Shown here piece after piece: positions 63,950 through 64,000 of a stretch of DNA of 64,000 nucleotides. Numbering within the stretch: position 1 is the stretch's first letter; each line of letters begins with the position of its first letter. The DNA comes from Erpobdella octoculata (lineage: Eukaryota; Annelida; Clitellata; Hirudinida; Erpobdellidae): positions 5,483,307-5,547,306 of the forward strand of contig OZ022245.1 in the NCBI GenBank assembly GCA_963978895.1, given 5' to 3'. Made by a program: the position numbers and the translations under genes. The notes beneath the pieces are model-generated. The model made no database searches, was not told the DNA's origin, and saw nothing but the letters and a program-made list of their open reading frames with translations.

Positions 63950-64000
63950 ATGTATTTCGCATCTCGATGTTTTTTTTCTTATCGTATGTCATGCTCAGTA

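Overview
This is an AT-rich nuclear segment from an animal, almost certainly an invertebrate. The genes have many short exons with GT-AG introns in conserved phases. They include metazoan housekeeping genes (nuclear poly(A)-binding protein, mitochondrial ribosomal protein L33, a TMEM42-type membrane protein, the retriever subunit VPS35L). The intergenic DNA is filled with (TA)n arrays, hAT and piggyBac DNA transposons, Helitron-like elements, tRNA-derived SINEs and retroelement scraps. I cannot name the species.

Layout. 0-10 kb: a 31-bp minisatellite, two divergent intronless-coding PABPN1-like genes around a TA-rich centre, a composite Helitron-like repeat, a foldback/MITE-like element and an internally deleted hAT element. 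10.4-11.1 kb: MRPL33 in three exons. 12.7-46.7 kb: a cluster of ubiquitin-specific protease (USP) genes of the USP36/42/17 type. Copies A (12743-18069), B (25380-29713) and C (39215-46715) lie on the minus strand and copy D (about 30.6-32.7 kb) on the plus strand. Between them are nested transposons, a Ty3-type integrase relic and inverted Helitron-like composites. 41.1-43.8 kb: a complete-looking piggyBac element sits inside a coding exon of copy C. 48-50 kb: a hAT relic and a dimeric tRNA-like SINE. 51.1-52.2 kb: TMEM42-like gene. 53.2-54.6 kb: a foldback element with about 280-bp inverted arms. 55.7-56.5 kb: another hAT element. 57.7-63.9 kb: a complete nine-exon VPS35L gene.

The main novelty is the USP family. 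In A, B and C two complete USP catalytic cores are joined in frame by a phase-1 splice, giving one polypeptide with tandem USP domains. Both halves use the same exon order and phases (Cys-box exon, QQDAHEF exon, a small exon, zinc-finger exon, His-box exon), so the protein arose by internal domain duplication. The first domains of A and B, and the single domain of D, keep the catalytic triad. The second domain of A has lost both the Cys (to Ser) and the Asp/Asn (to Gly), that of B has lost the Asp/Asn (to Lys), and that of C keeps all three. The N-terminal tails have grown by tandem exon duplication (three exon pairs in A, three related exons in C). Copy C carries a frameshifting deletion and the piggyBac insertion in its first His-box exon. 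Together this looks like a rapidly evolving, lineage-specific array of active and pseudo-deubiquitinase modules.
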